DNA of 64,000 nucleotides from Brevibacillus dissolubilis (GCF_006170445.1 NZ_VCNA01000011.1:62001-126000); one strand, 5' to 3'. Shown: positions 36,304 to 44,938, numbered from the stretch's first letter. Numbers and translations are program-made. Notes: a model not told the origin generated them from the letters alone.

Positions 36304-38649
36304 TTATTCGATGGCGGACAGAACAGCCGCAATATAATTTCCGTTCGTAGAAGACCCAACAATGAGACCGTGCTTAGCACGAGGAGGAATGGCAGGATTT
36401 GCTGTTTCTTGTGCAGCTGCTGCCGCTTCCAGCTCAGCTTGTCCACTGTGTGCTTGTGCGAAAATCGATTCCGCCGCCATGTACATCTGGACGAGAGAGC
36501 TTGTGGATTCGGCATAACCAAGGTATTGGTCAAACGAAACAACCGGAATTGATCTGTCAGCAACCAGTCCATCCAATACTTGTTTGGTAGTCGCAACAGT
36601 GTCAGTCAGGCTAAGGGTGCTGTAGTAGACAAAACCGATGTCATCCATGCTAAGGCCGGAACGCTCCAGAGCGGTATTGACAGCGCGCTCCAGCTGTTGG
36701 CTGTCGCCTTGGCTGCCGCCGAATGTAGAGCCAAAGCCCTTCAGTTCGGAGTAGACGCGCAGTCCTTGTTCTTTTGCCTGATCCAGATCAGCAAGGACAA
36801 GGAAGCAGCTGCCTTCTGCCAATGGATAGATGCTTTCATTGAGGCCGAGTACATGGTCTACCTCAGTGGCCAGTGGGGAGAATTCATCGCCCGCCCCTAC
36901 CAGGCAGTAGGCTTGGATGCCTTTTTTGATCGCTTCGTACCCGTAGAGAGCACTTGCCAGACCATCATTACCACCTGTGCTAAGAGAGGTGCCGTAGCCC
37001 TTGACTCCCAGCTTCATTGCCACTTTACCCGCTGTCGAGTTGAGAACCATGTCTGGGAAGTAAATGGAGCTTGCATATTCAGGGCCCTTCTCCAAAATAC
37101 CTTCCAAATATTTTAACGAGCTTTCCAGACTGCCGCGGGACGTACCGTAGATCAAGCCAATCTGCATCGCATTGGAGTCATCAACCGTAATGCTGGCATC
37201 ACGTAATGCTAAGTCAGCGGCTCCAATACTGAATTGGGCAAGACGGTTCATCCGTCGCTCGTAGAGGTTAGCATCGTATTTTTTCAATTGGAATTCACAC
37301 TCTTTGCTTGCCTTCTCCGTTTGGAATACCTGTGGCAATGCACCGCTTTGGAAAGTTCCGAGCGAGTTGATGAGACCCATCCCCACAATCCCGACACGGG
37401 TTTGTTTGGGAACATCGATTGTTTTCTCTTCCGTTTGGCTCACTTTCCAGTTACGGGAGACGATGGAGGCATTGTGACCACCGAACGCGGAGTTATTGCA
37501 TAAGAAGAACTCAGGGCTGCATTCGAGCATCTCGTTGCCGATGATGTTGGCATCCTCACAGCCTTCGCGCTTCTCTTCGAGGTGAAGCGTCGCCGGCAAG
37601 AAACCTTCCTGCATTGCAAGCAGAGTGGATACATATTCGATAGATGCAGCTGCACCTAGATTGTGACCAAAGTACGCTTTGCTGGAGCTGATCGGCAGCT
37701 TCTTGAATTCATCTTCACCGAAGATGCTACGAAGACCGATTAATTCAGCCGGGTCATTGGCTTTGGTACCGGTACCGTGGGTATTGACGTAGCCCACTTT
37801 GGTTTTGTCCAGACCGGCATTTTCCAGTGCGATCTCGACTGCCAGCTTGATCCCGCGGCCTTTTGGCTCTGGAGCAGTCGCATGATAAGCGTCCACGCTC
37901 AGACCATAACCGCAGATCTCTGCATAGATATGTGCGCCGCGCTCCAGTGCAGAAGACAGAGTCTCCATGACCACAAAGGCAGCACCTTCACCAAGACTGA
38001 GACCAAAACGCTTGTTATAAGGCGAGCATGGCACCGGGCTTAAGGCCTGCAGGGAGTTAAAGCCTGCATAGACGGACAAAGACATCGAGTCGGAGCCGCC
38101 TGCGATCATGACATCTGCATATCCTTCAGCAATCATGTCATACGCATAACCGATGGCATTGCCGCTTGCAGCGCAGGCTGTATTGATCGTATTGACCGGG
38201 CCTTGTACGCCGAAGAAGCTGGCTACATCATCACCTTGCTGGAAAAACGGATAGCGCTTGGTCAGATGCTGATCCAGATTGTTCATGCGGCCTTGTACTT
38301 CCAGCGAGTTGATCCCGCCGTTACATGTACCAAGGGACAAGCCTACACGCTCAGAACCTACTTGGCCCAGCTCAAGACCACTGTCTTGGAGCGCTTCTTT
38401 TGCCGCAATAATCGCGTATTGCGCACAACGGTCATAGCTATCCTCTTCTTGAGCGGAGAAATATTGAGATGGGTTGTAATCCTTTACCTCCGCTCCCATG
38501 CTGCTTAAGAATTTGTCTGTCGCGAAGCTTTTGACAGTACCGATTCCTGTTTGATTTTTCTTCATGTTGGCGATGACTTCGTCTTTATTACCGCCTAAAC
38601 CGCAGATGATTCCTACTCCCGTAACCACAATTCTTTCTCTTTGTTTCAA
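36304..38649 (-). CDS. Fused ketosynthase / chain-length-factor-like protein
   Basis: A 781-residue protein with two thiolase-fold ketosynthase domains in one chain. Domain 1 (about 1-400) is intact: NTACAASGNA with the nucleophile Cys, NTHGTGTKANDP and AYFGHNLGAAAS with the two His. Domain 2 (about 420-781) keeps the fold but has lost all three: LSTGGNDGLASAL in place of the Cys loop, YYSTLSLTDT in place of NTHGTGT and DQYLGYAESTSS in place of the second His loop. That is the relation of KS-alpha and chain length factor in type II PKS, here joined covalently. An Ala/Glu-rich linker sits near the C-terminus. The start is TTG 38649, eight bases after TAGGAGGG; the longer frame to 38691 would run into the hydrolase gene. 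Confidence 0.87.
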   Translation of the reverse strand: MKQRERIVVTGVGIICGLGGNKDEVIANMKKNQTGIGTVKSFATDKFLSSMGAEVKDYNPSQYFSAQEEDSYDRCAQYAIIAAKEALQDSGLELGQVGSERVGLSLGTCNGGINSLEVQGRMNNLDQHLTKRYPFFQQGDDVASFFGVQGPVNTINTACAASGNAIGYAYDMIAEGYADVMIAGGSDSMSLSVYAGFNSLQALSPVPCSPYNKRFGLSLGEGAAFVVMETLSSALERGAHIYAEICGYGLSVDAYHATAPEPKGRGIKLAVEIALENAGLDKTKVGYVNTHGTGTKANDPAELIGLRSIFGEDEFKKLPISSSKAYFGHNLGAAASIEYVSTLLAMQEGFLPATLHLEEKREGCEDANIIGNEMLECSPEFFLCNNSAFGGHNASIVSRNWKVSQTEEKTIDVPKQTRVGIVGMGLINSLGTFQSGALPQVFQTEKASKECEFQLKKYDANLYERRMNRLAQFSIGAADLALRDASITVDDSNAMQIGLIYGTSRGSLESSLKYLEGILEKGPEYASSIYFPDMVLNSTAGKVAMKLGVKGYGTSLSTGGNDGLASALYGYEAIKKGIQAYCLVGAGDEFSPLATEVDHVLGLNESIYPLAEGSCFLVLADLDQAKEQGLRVYSELKGFGSTFGGSQGDSQQLERAVNTALERSGLSMDDIGFVYYSTLSLTDTVATTKQVLDGLVADRSIPVVSFDQYLGYAESTSSLVQMYMAAESIFAQAHSGQAELEAAAAAQETANPAIPPRAKHGLIVGSSTNGNYIAAVLSAIE

Positions 38650-38662
38650 AGCAGTTACCCTC

Positions 38663-39763
38663 CTATACAGTGAACTTCTGTCGGAATACACGCTTCATTG
38701 CTTCTAGTCTGAATCCCATTCCCAAAACGAACTTGGCCATCACGAGATTGCTTCTCTGCTGACGCAAGACGCTCAACGGAATGTACTTCTGAATCTCGCC
38801 CATATGTCCAGGTGACCCGTGAACATCATCAAACTCCAGCAATTCGAGGTTCTGCACATTCTCTAGCAAGAACGCCTTTTCGCTGAGTGGGATGATTTCG
38901 TCTCGCAGACTGAACACATAGTGCAGAGGAATCTGCAGCTTTTTCATATCGTCTGGACGGATCTGCCATGACTGGATGTGTTCGAACACCTCGTCAGGGG
39001 CTTTTTTCATCAGATGGGCCAATGTCCGCTTAGTCGTCTCCGGCACCGTCTTCCACCAGTCCTGATCCCGGTAAAAGTGACATAACGGAGCACCAACTGT
39101 CGTGATTCCCCGGATACGCTTGTCCACTAGAGCCTGTTGAATCCCGAGTTGACCGCCGAAGCTCATCCCGACGTAGTAGGTGGAAGATACGTCAATCCGA
39201 CCAGCCAAAGCATCCAACACACATCCGATCATCTGATGAGAGTTTTCATCATACACAAGAGGATTTTCCCCGACCCCCGGGCATTCCGCTACTACGACTC
39301 CAAATCCCAACTTCTCAGAAGCGAATAAAAATTTCGACCATTGTTCTTTGATAGAAACAATGCCCCCAATAACAAACAATAACGGTCGATTAGGGTGGTC
39401 CAATCCGGCCGCATAGACTTTGATCTCGTTTCCTTGGTAGGGAACCGTAATGATCTCTACTTTTTTCTTTGATTGTTCTACCAACGTCAGGAAAGTTTGA
39501 ATACACAGATTATGCGCCTTTTGTCGAACCGTAGAGTCGATGTAGGGGAATCTGGCGAAATTGTAGCACTGGATCGCTTGCTCAGTCTTATTGGAGCTGA
39601 GTAATTGATTGCCAAGTCCTATCCACTCATAGGCCCAACTACCTGAATCGTCCCCTTCCTCTCGCTGAACCCGGTTCAGTAAAGATTTCAGGTCGGCATC
39701 GTTCAGATGTTGTGAGCGAGCATGAAGAACGACTAAATCTTTCAACTCACTTAGATAATCCAA
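38663..39763 (-). CDS. Alpha/beta hydrolase (tetronate acetate-elimination candidate)
   Basis: A 366-residue alpha/beta-hydrolase of the FrsA-like kind. An N-terminal helical region (about 1-105) precedes the core. The nucleophile elbow is GMSFGGQLG (Ser near 197), the acid is likely the Asp in SLRDEIIP, and the His is in DVHGSPGHM. In agglomerin and abyssomicin clusters an enzyme of this fold (Agg5, AbyA5) eliminates acetate from the acetylated tetronate to give the exocyclic double bond. It is the first gene of the operon, 13 bases ahead of the KS-CLF-like fusion. GGAGG precedes the ATG by eight bases. A role as an editing thioesterase is the alternative. Confidence 0.8.
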   Translation of the reverse strand: MDYLSELKDLVVLHARSQHLNDADLKSLLNRVQREEGDDSGSWAYEWIGLGNQLLSSNKTEQAIQCYNFARFPYIDSTVRQKAHNLCIQTFLTLVEQSKKKVEIITVPYQGNEIKVYAAGLDHPNRPLLFVIGGIVSIKEQWSKFLFASEKLGFGVVVAECPGVGENPLVYDENSHQMIGCVLDALAGRIDVSSTYYVGMSFGGQLGIQQALVDKRIRGITTVGAPLCHFYRDQDWWKTVPETTKRTLAHLMKKAPDEVFEHIQSWQIRPDDMKKLQIPLHYVFSLRDEIIPLSEKAFLLENVQNLELLEFDDVHGSPGHMGEIQKYIPLSVLRQQRSNLVMAKFVLGMGFRLEAMKRVFRQKFTV

Positions 39764-39818
39764 AAGTCCTCCACCCCAAAAAACGACATTTTTTTATATT
39801 TTTTTCCTGTTGATATAA

Positions 39819-39847
39819 TTATTATCATGTATACACTATGTTGTAAA
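39819..39847 (-). promoter_or_regulatory. Probable promoter of the biosynthetic operon
   Basis: On the minus strand TTTACA (39847-39842), a 17-base spacer and TAATAA preceded by TGA (an extended -10) lie about 55 bases upstream of the hydrolase start. The whole 306-base gap 39764-40069 between this operon and the divergent membrane protein gene is strongly AT-rich and contains no other recognisable gene; both promoters must lie here. Confidence 0.5.
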
Positions 39848-40069
39848 GGCACATTCCTAGAAAAAAATAGTTTTTTATATAACTTTCCAAAAATGTTACT
39901 GAAGCTTAACATACTTTTAAATATTTATTAAAATCCTGAACTTCTTCTTGTTAACTTATGTTCAACGTACATATACCAAGAATTTTTGGGGAAAATAGTG
40001 TGTAACAAACTTTTTTCAACGCATGTTTAGCTATAACGATCAACCTATATTTTTGAGAGGATTACATGA

Positions 40070-40927
40070 ATGCCAAATTACTTCTGGTTTCTCCTCCTCA
40101 TCCTATTTAGTTTAGCTATATTGTTTTATACGCTCTATAAAAAGCGAGATCCCATGGTTATGGTACAATGGTTTTTTTTAGCTGGGTTGTCTTATGTATT
40201 TGAATTGATCACCCTTGTCTATCTCAACGGGTATACGTACCATCCCCACCTGCTCCCTAAGGGATTCGCGGACAGCATTATTGGCTCCATTGCCTCTCAA
40301 GGCCTGTCTGTCCCCATCACCGGTGCGTTTATTGCAGCATTTGATTTGGGGTGGATCTGGATTCTTCTCATCAGTCTGCTGTTTGTCGGGACTGAAATCC
40401 TTTTTTTATTTCTTAACTTATATGAGCACCAATGGTGGAGCATTTATCTGACGGCAGTCATGTTGCCCTTGAGTTTTTGGTTGAGCCGTAAATGGTATCA
40501 GCTGCTAAAGGCCCGTTACCATCCGCTCGTCTGGTTCACCACGCTATACTTCTGCATTTTTTGCCTTACCGTTACGATTGTCTGGTTTATTTCCACTGTT
40601 TTTTATCAGTATCAAATGGTGTATGGCTGGTTCATTGATGCGGTACGGGACCATACTGCCGTGAATGGAACGTATTACCTGGTTACATCGTTTGTGTATA
40701 CTGTGATCTTATTTTTGGATGGTCAGTATAAAAAGCAGGCATTCCTCCTGATCCTGATCATCCTGAGTGACTTCTTCCTTTATCTTGACGGGATTTTGCA
40801 AATCACATCTCCGTCTTGGTCGATCCTTTACTTCCCGGTCATGCATCTGTTGGTATTGGTATTGTATACATATGCTAACCGTTGGCTCTTGGGGTATCAG
40901 TATCAACGAATCCGTTCTCACTCCTAG
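40070..40927 (+). CDS. Multi-pass membrane protein, function unknown
   Basis: A 285-residue protein with about eight hydrophobic helices and few charged residues, rich in Trp, Tyr and Phe. It has a charged loop near residue 24 (KKRDP) and ends in a basic tail (YQRIRSHS). It resembles CBO0543-type membrane proteins of spore-formers in length and helix layout, but I see no motif that proves this. It is divergent from the biosynthetic operon and convergent with the siderophore importer, so it may be transcribed alone. GAGAGG lies nine bases from the ATG. A role in export of or resistance to the cluster product is possible, but rests on position only. Confidence 0.7.
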   Translation: MPNYFWFLLLILFSLAILFYTLYKKRDPMVMVQWFFLAGLSYVFELITLVYLNGYTYHPHLLPKGFADSIIGSIASQGLSVPITGAFIAAFDLGWIWILLISLLFVGTEILFLFLNLYEHQWWSIYLTAVMLPLSFWLSRKWYQLLKARYHPLVWFTTLYFCIFCLTVTIVWFISTVFYQYQMVYGWFIDAVRDHTAVNGTYYLVTSFVYTVILFLDGQYKKQAFLLILIILSDFFLYLDGILQITSPSWSILYFPVMHLLVLVLYTYANRWLLGYQYQRIRSHS

Positions 40928-40940
40928 ATCTTATCTAGAC

Positions 40941-40998
40941 AAAAAGGGTTCCATCCGGGAAAACCGTTTCGTTTCCCAGGATGGAACCCTTTTTACAT
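40941..40998. terminator. Bidirectional terminator
   Basis: AAAAAGGGTTCCATCC (40941-40956) pairs perfectly with GGATGGAACCCTTTTT (40979-40994); an inner GGGAAAAC/GTTTCCC stem extends the hairpin. It serves the convergent membrane protein and substrate-binding protein genes. Confidence 0.93.
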
Positions 40999-41024
40999 AG
41001 GCTGTTCTTATTTCACTACTTTTC

Positions 41025-41996
41025 TTATTTCACTACGTTATCGATCTCTTTTGTCATTTCGGCGACAGAGATCAGACCGCCACCGGAGAGATACCAGTAG
41101 TTCGGGTCAAGATACACGATAGTGCCGTTTTTGAATGCTTTTGTGCCTTTAACCAGCTCATTCTCAATCAGAGCTTTGGCTGCGGACTTGCCTTCTACAA
41201 CTGCATCACGGTCGATGACGAACAGATAATCAGGGTCTTTTTCTACGATGTACTCAAAAGAAATGCTCTGACCATGGGTAGATACCTCGATGTTCTTGTC
41301 AACTGGAGTCACACCAAACACGTCATGGATGATACCGAAGCGTGAACCTGCGCCATAGGCACTGATTTTACCGCCGTTAGCCAGAATGATGAGACCGTTT
41401 TTGCCGCCAGCAGTTGCTTTTTCTTTCAAGCCTTTGATCGTTTCGTTGATCGCTGCAAGTTCTTTCTCTACTACATCTTCTTTGCCAAAAATCTGTCCGA
41501 GAGTCTTCGCATTTTCAGTGAAGGACTCCATGTATTTCTTGGTGTCTACAGCCATGAAGACGGTTGGAGCGATCTTGGAGAGTTCTTCATAGGATTCTTG
41601 TTGACGGCCGGAGATGATGATCAGATCTGGCTGGAGGGAGTTCAGCTTTTCAAAGTCTGGTTCTTTGATGCCGCCTGCGTTTTCATACTTCGCGTCTTCA
41701 TATTTGGAGAGGTAGCTTGGAACGGAGTCTTTTGGCAGTGCGATTGGTTCCACGCCCAGTTTCTCCATGGTGTCCAGTACACCGTAGTCGAATACGACAA
41801 CTTTTGCAGGGTTTTTCTTCACTTTGGTTTCACCCAGTTGGTGCTTTACGGTGATTTCTTCAGGGGCTTGTGTGGATTCAGCAGCTTTTGGTGCTTCTGC
41901 TTGGTTGGAGTTAACTTCAGAAGTAGCTTGGCCGCACGCGGCTACAATTACGGCAAAAAACACCGTCATCAGAATCATAGATAATTTGGCTTTCAT
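41025..41996 (-). CDS. Siderophore-binding lipoprotein, YclQ-like
   Basis: Substrate-binding lipoprotein of 323 residues of the FecB/FhuD class III fold. The lipobox is FAVIVAACGQ (Cys near residue 21), followed by an acidic linker. The helical-backbone pattern 'VVVFDYGVLDTMEKLGVEPIALPKD' and 'LQPDLIIISGRQQ' is typical. In B. subtilis yclNOPQ imports petrobactin, and the gene order and subunit sizes here are the same, so a catecholate or mixed siderophore of petrobactin type is the likely ligand. The ATG at 41996 follows AGAGGTG; the longer frame to 42023 would displace the signal peptide. Confidence 0.9.
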   Translation of the reverse strand: MKAKLSMILMTVFFAVIVAACGQATSEVNSNQAEAPKAAESTQAPEEITVKHQLGETKVKKNPAKVVVFDYGVLDTMEKLGVEPIALPKDSVPSYLSKYEDAKYENAGGIKEPDFEKLNSLQPDLIIISGRQQESYEELSKIAPTVFMAVDTKKYMESFTENAKTLGQIFGKEDVVEKELAAINETIKGLKEKATAGGKNGLIILANGGKISAYGAGSRFGIIHDVFGVTPVDKNIEVSTHGQSISFEYIVEKDPDYLFVIDRDAVVEGKSAAKALIENELVKGTKAFKNGTIVYLDPNYWYLSGGGLISVAEMTKEIDNVVK

Positions 41997-42080
41997 ATTG
42001 TTCACCTCTGACAAGTTTTTCATATAGGTAAATGAATGGGTAAATCATTCATTTGACTAACAAGGGTTGGGGTGCGGTTT

Positions 42081-42839
42081 TTACGTGAAATAGACACAGA
42101 TTTGGTTCCCATTGATATTGTGGATCTCGAAATCCATCTCATAGATCTCCTTGAGCACGGTTGGATCGATGATCTCGTCTGTCGTGCCTTCTTTGATCAC
42201 TTTGCCGTCTTTGAGCGCCACGATGTAATCGGAGTAGCAGGAGGCGAAGTTGATGTCGTGGATGACGATGATGATCGTTTTGTTCCATTCACGCACCAGC
42301 TTCTGAAGAACCTTCATGATCTGGACGGAATGCTTCATGTCGAGGTTGTTCAACGGTTCATCCAAGAGGATATACTCCGTATTTTGCGCCAGTACCATCG
42401 CCAGATAAGCTCGCTGTCTTTGACCGCCGCTTAATTGATCGAGGTATTTGTCCTGGATGTCTGTCAGCTCCATATAGGCGATGGCTTCCTCGACATATTT
42501 CCAGTCTTCTTTGGTCAGATTCCCCTGTGAATACGGGAAGCGTCCGAAGCTGACCAGATCTTTGATCGATAAGCGAACATTGATATGGTTGGACTGCTTG
42601 AGAATCGAGATTTTTTTGGCGAGGTCGTTGCTGTTCCATTTGCTCAGTTCGCGGCCCTCGATGAACACCTCACCTTGGTCCATCTTGATCAGACGGCTCA
42701 TCATCGACAGAACGGTACTTTTCCCTGCACCATTCGGCCCGATGAATGAAGTGATTTTACCTGTCGGGATCTGAAGGGACACATTCTCTACCACATTCTT
42801 GTTGCCATACTGTTTGGAAATGCCTCTTACCTCGATCAT
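42081..42839 (-). CDS. Siderophore ABC transporter ATPase, YclP-like
   Basis: A 252-residue ABC ATPase with Walker A GPNGAGKST (about 34-42), Q-loop LKQSNHIN, signature LSGGQRQRAYLA and Walker B YILLDEPLNNLD. It belongs to the FepC/FhuC family and drives iron-siderophore import. Length and gene order equal B. subtilis YclP (252 residues). It overlaps the YclO-like permease gene by four bases. The binding-protein gene follows after 84 bases. Confidence 0.95.
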   Translation of the reverse strand: MIEVRGISKQYGNKNVVENVSLQIPTGKITSFIGPNGAGKSTVLSMMSRLIKMDQGEVFIEGRELSKWNSNDLAKKISILKQSNHINVRLSIKDLVSFGRFPYSQGNLTKEDWKYVEEAIAYMELTDIQDKYLDQLSGGQRQRAYLAMVLAQNTEYILLDEPLNNLDMKHSVQIMKVLQKLVREWNKTIIIVIHDINFASCYSDYIVALKDGKVIKEGTTDEIIDPTVLKEIYEMDFEIHNINGNQICVYFT

Positions 42840-43783
42840 GCTTTGTTCCCCTTTAACAGTAGATAGATAAAGTAAACACCGCCGACAAAATTGATAATGA
42901 CACTCAGCGTAGTCGAGAAGGTGAAGACCCGCTCCACCAGAAGCTGGCCACCGACTAACGCAATCACACTGATCAGGATCGAACCGAAGATCAGGGACGA
43001 GTGACGGTACGTCTTCATGAATTCATGGGTCACATTGGCGACCAGAATCCCAAGGAAGGTGATCGGCCCCACCAGTGCCGTCGCGATGGAGATCAGGATC
43101 GCTACGATGATTAAGAGTCTTTTGACTACATAATCATAGTTCACGCCCAGATTGACCGCCTGTTCCCGGCCGAGTGACAAGATATCCAAGTACTTCGCGA
43201 ATCTCATAAAATACAGGGTCACTGCAATGATCCCGGCAACCGAGAGCAGGAGCAGGTCTGTGTTTACATTGTTGAAGCTGGCGAACATCTTATCCTGCAC
43301 AAGCAAGAATTCATTCGGGTCGATCAGCACTTGCATGAAGGTGGAGATGCTTTGGAAAAGGGTGCCGAAGATCAAGCCGACCAACAGCAGGTAATAGATG
43401 TTCTGTCCTTCCCGTTTGAACATGAAGTGATAGAGCAACAGGGCGAAGAGAACCATGAGTCCGACAGAGATCACGAAGCCCACATTTTTGCTCATCATCG
43501 TGAGCGTGGTGGCTCCCATCACGAAAAGAAACCCTGTCTGAATCAGCATATAAAGCGAATCCAACCCAATAATGCTCGGTGTCAGAATCCGGTTGTTGGT
43601 CACCGTCTGGAACACCATCGTCGAGAGCGAGATTGCTGCACCTGTCAGGATGATGGCAAAAATCTTCTTGCCCCTTCTCGGCAGGATGTAATCCCAGTTC
43701 CCACCGGCATCAATGACCATGTAGAAGACGACTAGCAGGATGGCGAGGATGGAAAGCGTACCAAGCTTTGCCTTGTTATGCAT
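42836..43783 (-). CDS. Siderophore ABC transporter permease, YclO-like
   Basis: FecCD-family permease of 315 residues with about nine helices. The segments 'KIFAIILTGAAISLSTMVFQTVTNNRILTPSIIGLDSLY' (family N-terminal motif) and 'LGREQAVNLGVNY' with 'GPITFLGILVANVTHEFMKTYRHS' (C-terminal family motif) are clear. It forms a heterodimer with the YclN-like permease. Its start overlaps the end of that gene by eight bases. Confidence 0.95.
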   Translation of the reverse strand: MHNKAKLGTLSILAILLVVFYMVIDAGGNWDYILPRRGKKIFAIILTGAAISLSTMVFQTVTNNRILTPSIIGLDSLYMLIQTGFLFVMGATTLTMMSKNVGFVISVGLMVLFALLLYHFMFKREGQNIYYLLLVGLIFGTLFQSISTFMQVLIDPNEFLLVQDKMFASFNNVNTDLLLLSVAGIIAVTLYFMRFAKYLDILSLGREQAVNLGVNYDYVVKRLLIIVAILISIATALVGPITFLGILVANVTHEFMKTYRHSSLIFGSILISVIALVGGQLLVERVFTFSTTLSVIINFVGGVYFIYLLLKGNKA

Positions 43784-44726
43784 AAGCTCTCCCCCTCATC
43801 AACATATACAGGAAGATCCCGCTTCCCAGCACACCCACCGTCAATCCGATTGAGACCTCATACGGATAGATGATGACCCGGCCCAGAATGTCACAGAACA
43901 GGACAAACACGACTCCGAGCAATGCGGTGTGTGGCAGGCTCTTTTTCAGGTTATCGCCTTGATAGATACTGACGATATTGGGGATGATCAATCCGAGGAA
44001 CGGCAGCATCCCGACGGTCAGCACGACAAGCGCGGATACGAGCGCTACGATCGTCAGACCGATGTTGACGATCTTTTTATGATTCAGGCCAAGATTGGTG
44101 GAGAACTCTTCCCCCATCCCGGCAATGGTGAACTTATTGGCGTACAGGTAAGCGACGATGAGAATCGGGATACTTATGTACAGCATTTCGTAGCGGCCCT
44201 TCATAATCACGGAGAAATCACCTTGCAGCCACGCGGACATGTTCTGGATCAAATCATATTTATAGGCAAAGAAAGTGGTTGCTGAGCTGACGATATTGCC
44301 AAACATCAAACCGACCAGCGGAATGAAGATAGGATCTTTGTATTTCACTCTCTCCAAAATTTTCATAAAGATGAACGTGCCAAGCAAAGCAAAGACGAAG
44401 GCAACCAGCATCTTTTGCAACGGACTGGCCGAGGTAAACAGCAGCATAGAGATCAATATCCCAAACCGGGCAGAATCCATGGTACCAGCCGTCGTCGGAG
44501 AGACAAATTTATTGCGGCTGAGCTGCTGCATGATCAAACCGACGACACTCATGCTCATACCCGCTATGATGATACTGATCAGACGGGGCAGCCGGCTGAC
44601 CAATAAGATTTGCAGTTTTTCATCACTTAGATGGAAGAGATCAAGCGGTGAAATGTCCTTCACACCAACAAAAACCGATGTGACCGATAAGATCAGGAAT
44701 GCCAGGAGTAAATATCTTGTTTTCAT
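43776..44726 (-). CDS. Siderophore ABC transporter permease, YclN-like
   Basis: FecCD-family permease of 316 residues, about nine helices, first gene of the importer operon. The family motif appears as 'RLPRLISIIIAGMSMSVVGLIMQQLSRNKFVSPTTAG' and, near the C-terminus, GMLPFLGLIIPNIVSIY. Size and order (316-315-252 residues) equal those of B. subtilis yclN-O-P. A strong GGAGGAGGAG precedes the ATG, and a Fur box lies about 47 bases upstream, so iron limitation should induce the operon. Confidence 0.95.
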   Translation of the reverse strand: MKTRYLLLAFLILSVTSVFVGVKDISPLDLFHLSDEKLQILLVSRLPRLISIIIAGMSMSVVGLIMQQLSRNKFVSPTTAGTMDSARFGILISMLLFTSASPLQKMLVAFVFALLGTFIFMKILERVKYKDPIFIPLVGLMFGNIVSSATTFFAYKYDLIQNMSAWLQGDFSVIMKGRYEMLYISIPILIVAYLYANKFTIAGMGEEFSTNLGLNHKKIVNIGLTIVALVSALVVLTVGMLPFLGLIIPNIVSIYQGDNLKKSLPHTALLGVVFVLFCDILGRVIIYPYEVSIGLTVGVLGSGIFLYMLMRGRAYA

Positions 44727-44772
44727 AATCTCTGCTTACTCCTCCTCCGTTTTATCCACTAGACAGTAGTAA

Positions 44773-44800
44773 TGATATTCATTATCATTGAGAATGATTA
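44773..44800 (-). promoter_or_regulatory. Fur box upstream of yclN-like gene
   Basis: TGATATTCATTATCA (44773-44787) matches the 7-1-7 Fur motif TGATAAT-N-ATTATCA with one mismatch, and an overlapping second motif TTATCATTGAGAATGATTA extends to 44800. Overlapping 7-1-7 motifs are typical of Bacillus Fur operators. Confidence 0.88.
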
Positions 44801-44884
44801 ACAATACCGATTATACTTGATTATCTTATTTTGTCAAATATTTTAGGCTAAAAATATAGAAATTTGTTTCACGGGCATAAAAAA

Positions 44885-44921
44885 ATCAGCCGATCTCCAG
44901 GCTTGGCAGAGATCGGCTGAT
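44885..44921 (-). terminator. Terminator of the O-acylation operon
   Basis: Perfect 13-base stem ATCAGCCGATCTC / GAGATCGGCTGAT with an 11-base loop. On the minus strand it is followed by TTTTTTTATG, right behind the DltX-like gene. Confidence 0.93.
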
Positions 44922-44938
44922 GCTTATTTTAGCAGGTA

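Larger units (their letters stand above)
26308..39763 (-). other. Predicted tetronate biosynthetic gene cluster with type II acyl-chain system
   Basis: Thirteen genes on one strand, mostly separated by fewer than 60 bases or overlapping by four. In transcription order: alpha/beta hydrolase, KS-CLF-like fusion, ACP, FabG-like reductase, degenerate SDR, KASIII-like, FkbH-like, ACP, E2-like acyltransferase, CrtI-like flavoenzyme, crotonase-fold protein, FabZ-like dehydratase, FAD monooxygenase-like protein. The KASIII, FkbH, ACP, E2 and hydrolase set equals AbyA1-A5 of abyssomicin and its agglomerin and RK-682 counterparts, with the first four in the same order. Known chemistry: FkbH loads a glyceryl unit on the ACP, KASIII joins it to a beta-ketoacyl chain to give a tetronate, the E2 protein acetylates the hydroxymethyl group and the hydrolase eliminates acetate to leave an exocyclic methylene. 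No phosphopantetheinyl transferase, malonyl transferase, regulator or exporter is inside the block. Confidence 0.75.

Noticed and set aside
26308-39763. Housekeeping fatty-acid synthesis operon
   Set aside because: No fabD, fabI/fabK or acc genes; the FkbH-like, E2-like and GWDS-type ACP genes have no role in membrane lipid synthesis.
39811-39828. Fur-like sequence (TGATATAATTATTATCA) in the promoter of the biosynthetic operon
   Set aside because: The half sites are separated by three bases instead of one and lie in very AT-rich DNA over the -10 region; a chance match is likely.
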